Assembly: GCA_016931085.1 (NCBI GenBank) | Contig: JAFGFO010000353.1 | Coordinates: forward strand, 1 to 6,299 | From: Thermoflexales bacterium | Lineage (GTDB): Bacteria; Chloroflexota; Anaerolineae; Fen-1058 | Length of the DNA: 6,299 bases | Reading direction: 5' to 3' | Program-made: the position numbers and the translations under genes | Shown: positions 4,871 to 6,299 of the stretch, piece by piece | Layout of the letters: each line of letters begins with the position of its first letter | Numbering within the stretch: position 1 is the first letter of the stretch | Notes under the pieces: model-generated | What the model was told of the DNA's origin: nothing | The model's database searches: none | The model's input: the letters and a program-made list of their open reading frames with translations, nothing else

Positions 4871-4914
4871 TCGACGAGCAAAAGCTGCTTGTGGTATAAT
4901 GAGGCTAGAAGGAG
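4871..4914 (+). promoter_or_regulatory. Promoter and ribosome binding site of the glycyl radical enzyme gene
   Basis: TCGACG (4871-4876, four of six -35 consensus bases), an 18-nt spacer and a perfect TATAAT (4895-4900) preceded by TGG give a strong extended -10 promoter. Transcription would begin near 4907. AAGGAG (4909-4914) lies 8 nt before the ATG at 4923, so the 5' leader is only about 16 nt, leaving no room for a riboswitch or attenuator downstream of the start point. Confidence 0.7.
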
Positions 4915-4922
4915 ATGATTCT

Positions 4923-6299
4923 ATGATGAGCGAACGCGTTGCACGCTTACGACAACAAAGCCTGGAAGCTGTGCCCGCCATTTCGACCGAGCGAGCCGAG
5001 CTGCTGACCGAGTTTTACCGGCAAGAGTCGGGGTTGGTCCCCCCACCCATCCGCCGTGCGCGGGCTTTCCAGTATCTGCTGGAACACAAGGCGATCTGCA
5101 TCAGCCCCGGCGAGCTGATCGTGGGCGAAAAAGGCCCCGCCCCCAAGGCGACCCCCACCTACCCCGAGCTGTGCTGCCACAGCCTGGCGGACCTGGACAT
5201 ACTGGACAGCCGCGACAAGATCCCATTCGCCGCCAGCCCCCAGGTCAAACGGGTCTATGCAAAAACGATCATCCCCTTCTGGCGAGGCAAGACCATGCGC
5301 GAGCTGATCTTTGCGGAAATGATGGACGAGTGGCAGGCAGCCTACGAGGCCGGCGTCTTTACCGAGTTCATGGAGCAGCGCGCGCCCGGCCACACCGTGT
5401 TGGACGGCAAGATTTACCACAAGGGGATGCGGGATTTCAAGCACGACATCCAACACAGCCTGGAGACGCTGGACTATCTAAACGATCCTCAGGCCTACGC
5501 CAGGCAGGCCGAGCTGCAAGCGATGGATATCTGCGCCAGCGCCCTGATCCGCTTTGCCGAGAGGCACGCCGAAAAAGCTGCCCAATTGGCGCAGGCTGAG
5601 ACTGAGCCGGCCCGCAAAGCCGAGCTGGAGCGCATCGCCGAAATCTGCACCCACGTGCCAGCCAACGCGCCGCGCGACTTTTGGGAAGCGCTGCAATACT
5701 ATTGGTTCGTCCACCTGGGCGTGACGATCGAGCTGAACACGTGGGATTCGTTCAACCCTGGCCGGCTGGACCAACACCTGTATCCCTTTTACAAACGAGG
5801 CCTGGAAGAGGGCACGCTCACGCGCCAATTTGCCGAGGAGCTGCTGCAGTGCTTTTGGATCAAGTTCAACAACCAACCGGCTCCGCCCAAGGTGGGCGTC
5901 ACGGCGGCCGAAAGCGGCACCTACACCGATTTCTGCCAGATCAACACCGGCGGGGTGAAAGAAGACGGCTCCGACGGCGTCAACGACGTGACGTACCTGC
6001 TGCTGGACGTGGTCGAGGACATGCGCCTGCTGCAGCCCAGCTCGTCGATCCAGGTCAGCAAAAAGAACCCCGATGCCTTTGTCAAGCGGGCGGCGCGCAT
6101 CATCCGCACCGGCTTTGGCCAGCCGTCGGTCTTTAACGCCGACCTCATCGTGCAGGAGCTGGTGCGACAGGGCAAGACGATCGCTGACGCGCGCAACGGC
6201 GGGTCGAGCGGCTGCGTGGAGGTGGGCGCGTTCGGCAAGGAGAGCTACATCCTGACCGGCTATTTCAACATGCCCAAGGTGCTCGAGCTCACGCTCAAC
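4923..6299 (+). CDS. hypD: Glycyl radical enzyme, trans-4-hydroxyproline dehydratase (HypD)-like, 3' truncated
   Basis: The frame is open from ATG 4923 to the window edge: 459 residues of a family usually near 790. The PFL-like domain is clear, with GELIVGEKG (63-71), FTEFMEQRAPGHTV (146-159), ELNTWDSFNPGRLDQH (270-285), FNNQPAPPKVGVT (315-327), TYTDFCQINTGG (333-344) and the thiyl-radical motif SGCVEVGAFGKESY (429-442) with Cys431 and Glu433. Recalled HypD active-site residues (Phe152, His160, Asp278, Ser334, Asp339, Phe340, Cys434, Glu436, Tyr450) all fall at a constant offset of three, as Phe149, His157, Asp275, Ser331, Asp336, Phe337, Cys431, Glu433 and Tyr447. HypD dehydrates trans-4-hydroxy-L-proline to a pyrroline carboxylate in the cytosol of anaerobes. 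The glycyl loop and any radical SAM activase lie beyond the edge. The Val after CVE replaces the recalled Thr. A relative acting on hydroxy-D-proline or another substrate remains possible. Confidence 0.85.
   Translation, partial: MMSERVARLRQQSLEAVPAISTERAELLTEFYRQESGLVPPPIRRARAFQYLLEHKAICISPGELIVGEKGPAPKATPTYPELCCHSLADLDILDSRDKIPFAASPQVKRVYAKTIIPFWRGKTMRELIFAEMMDEWQAAYEAGVFTEFMEQRAPGHTVLDGKIYHKGMRDFKHDIQHSLETLDYLNDPQAYARQAELQAMDICASALIRFAERHAEKAAQLAQAETEPARKAELERIAEICTHVPANAPRDFWEALQYYWFVHLGVTIELNTWDSFNPGRLDQHLYPFYKRGLEEGTLTRQFAEELLQCFWIKFNNQPAPPKVGVTAAESGTYTDFCQINTGGVKEDGSDGVNDVTYLLLDVVEDMRLLQPSSSIQVSKKNPDAFVKRAARIIRTGFGQPSVFNADLIVQELVRQGKTIADARNGGSSGCVEVGAFGKESYILTGYFNMPKVLELTLN

Noticed and set aside
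4947..5456. Minus-strand reading frame of 169 codons
   Set aside because: It is antisense to the glycyl radical enzyme gene, which has unmistakable motifs, a promoter and a ribosome binding site.
4923..6299. Assignment as pyruvate formate-lyase or choline trimethylamine-lyase
   Set aside because: Pyruvate formate-lyase has two adjacent active-site cysteines; here the motif is a single Cys in GCVE. The surrounding motifs follow HypD at a constant offset rather than the choline lyase pattern.

Overview
The window is a GC-rich bacterial chromosome segment. It most resembles an anaerobic Chloroflexota (Anaerolineae-like) genome. That placement is an inference from the gene mix: a GerW-family protein in an operon with no sporulation genes in view, the wreck of a lipoprotein carrying a two-component-type propeller repeat, a HypD-like glycyl radical enzyme, and many small intergenic palindromes. 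No rRNA, tRNA or marker gene confirms it.

Layout. Positions 1-89 hold a short repeat-rich leader. A LOG-family nucleotide phosphoribohydrolase follows on the + strand (90-677). It converges, with an 8-nt gap, on a leftward four-gene operon (3702 down to 686). A perfect 8-bp stem-loop overlaps both stop codons at the meeting point. In transcription order the operon encodes a 100-aa single-pass membrane protein, a GerW/YtfJ-family protein with a glycine-rich loop, a nitrilase-superfamily amidohydrolase with a C-terminal membrane hairpin, and a DUF362 protein with a cysteine-rich C-terminus. The last three genes are packed very tightly: a 10-nt gap with the ribosome binding site on the preceding stop codon, then a 1-nt stop/start overlap. 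The first gene appears to have a leaderless promoter. The 100-aa protein looks like a diverged paralogue of the GerW protein next to it.

Positions 3703-4120 are a divergent spacer. It contains a dead lipoprotein gene: signal peptide and lipobox, an immediate stop, then a frame-shifted propeller-repeat fragment. A leftward hicA-hicB toxin-antitoxin pair (4551 down to 4121, 1-nt overlap) comes next, in DNA that looks less GC-rich than its flanks. Positions 4552-4922 have no gene. They carry several palindromes, one of them a decayed interspersed repeat, a candidate hicA promoter, and a strong extended -10 promoter with ribosome binding site.

That promoter drives the last gene, which runs off the right edge: 459 codons of a glycyl radical enzyme closely resembling trans-4-hydroxyproline dehydratase (HypD). 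The active-site Cys and Glu and the likely substrate pocket are present; the glycyl-radical loop lies beyond the window. It suggests anaerobic use of hydroxyproline or a related substrate. The most unusual unit is the GerW-like pair plus membrane amidohydrolase plus DUF362 operon, whose joint function I cannot name.
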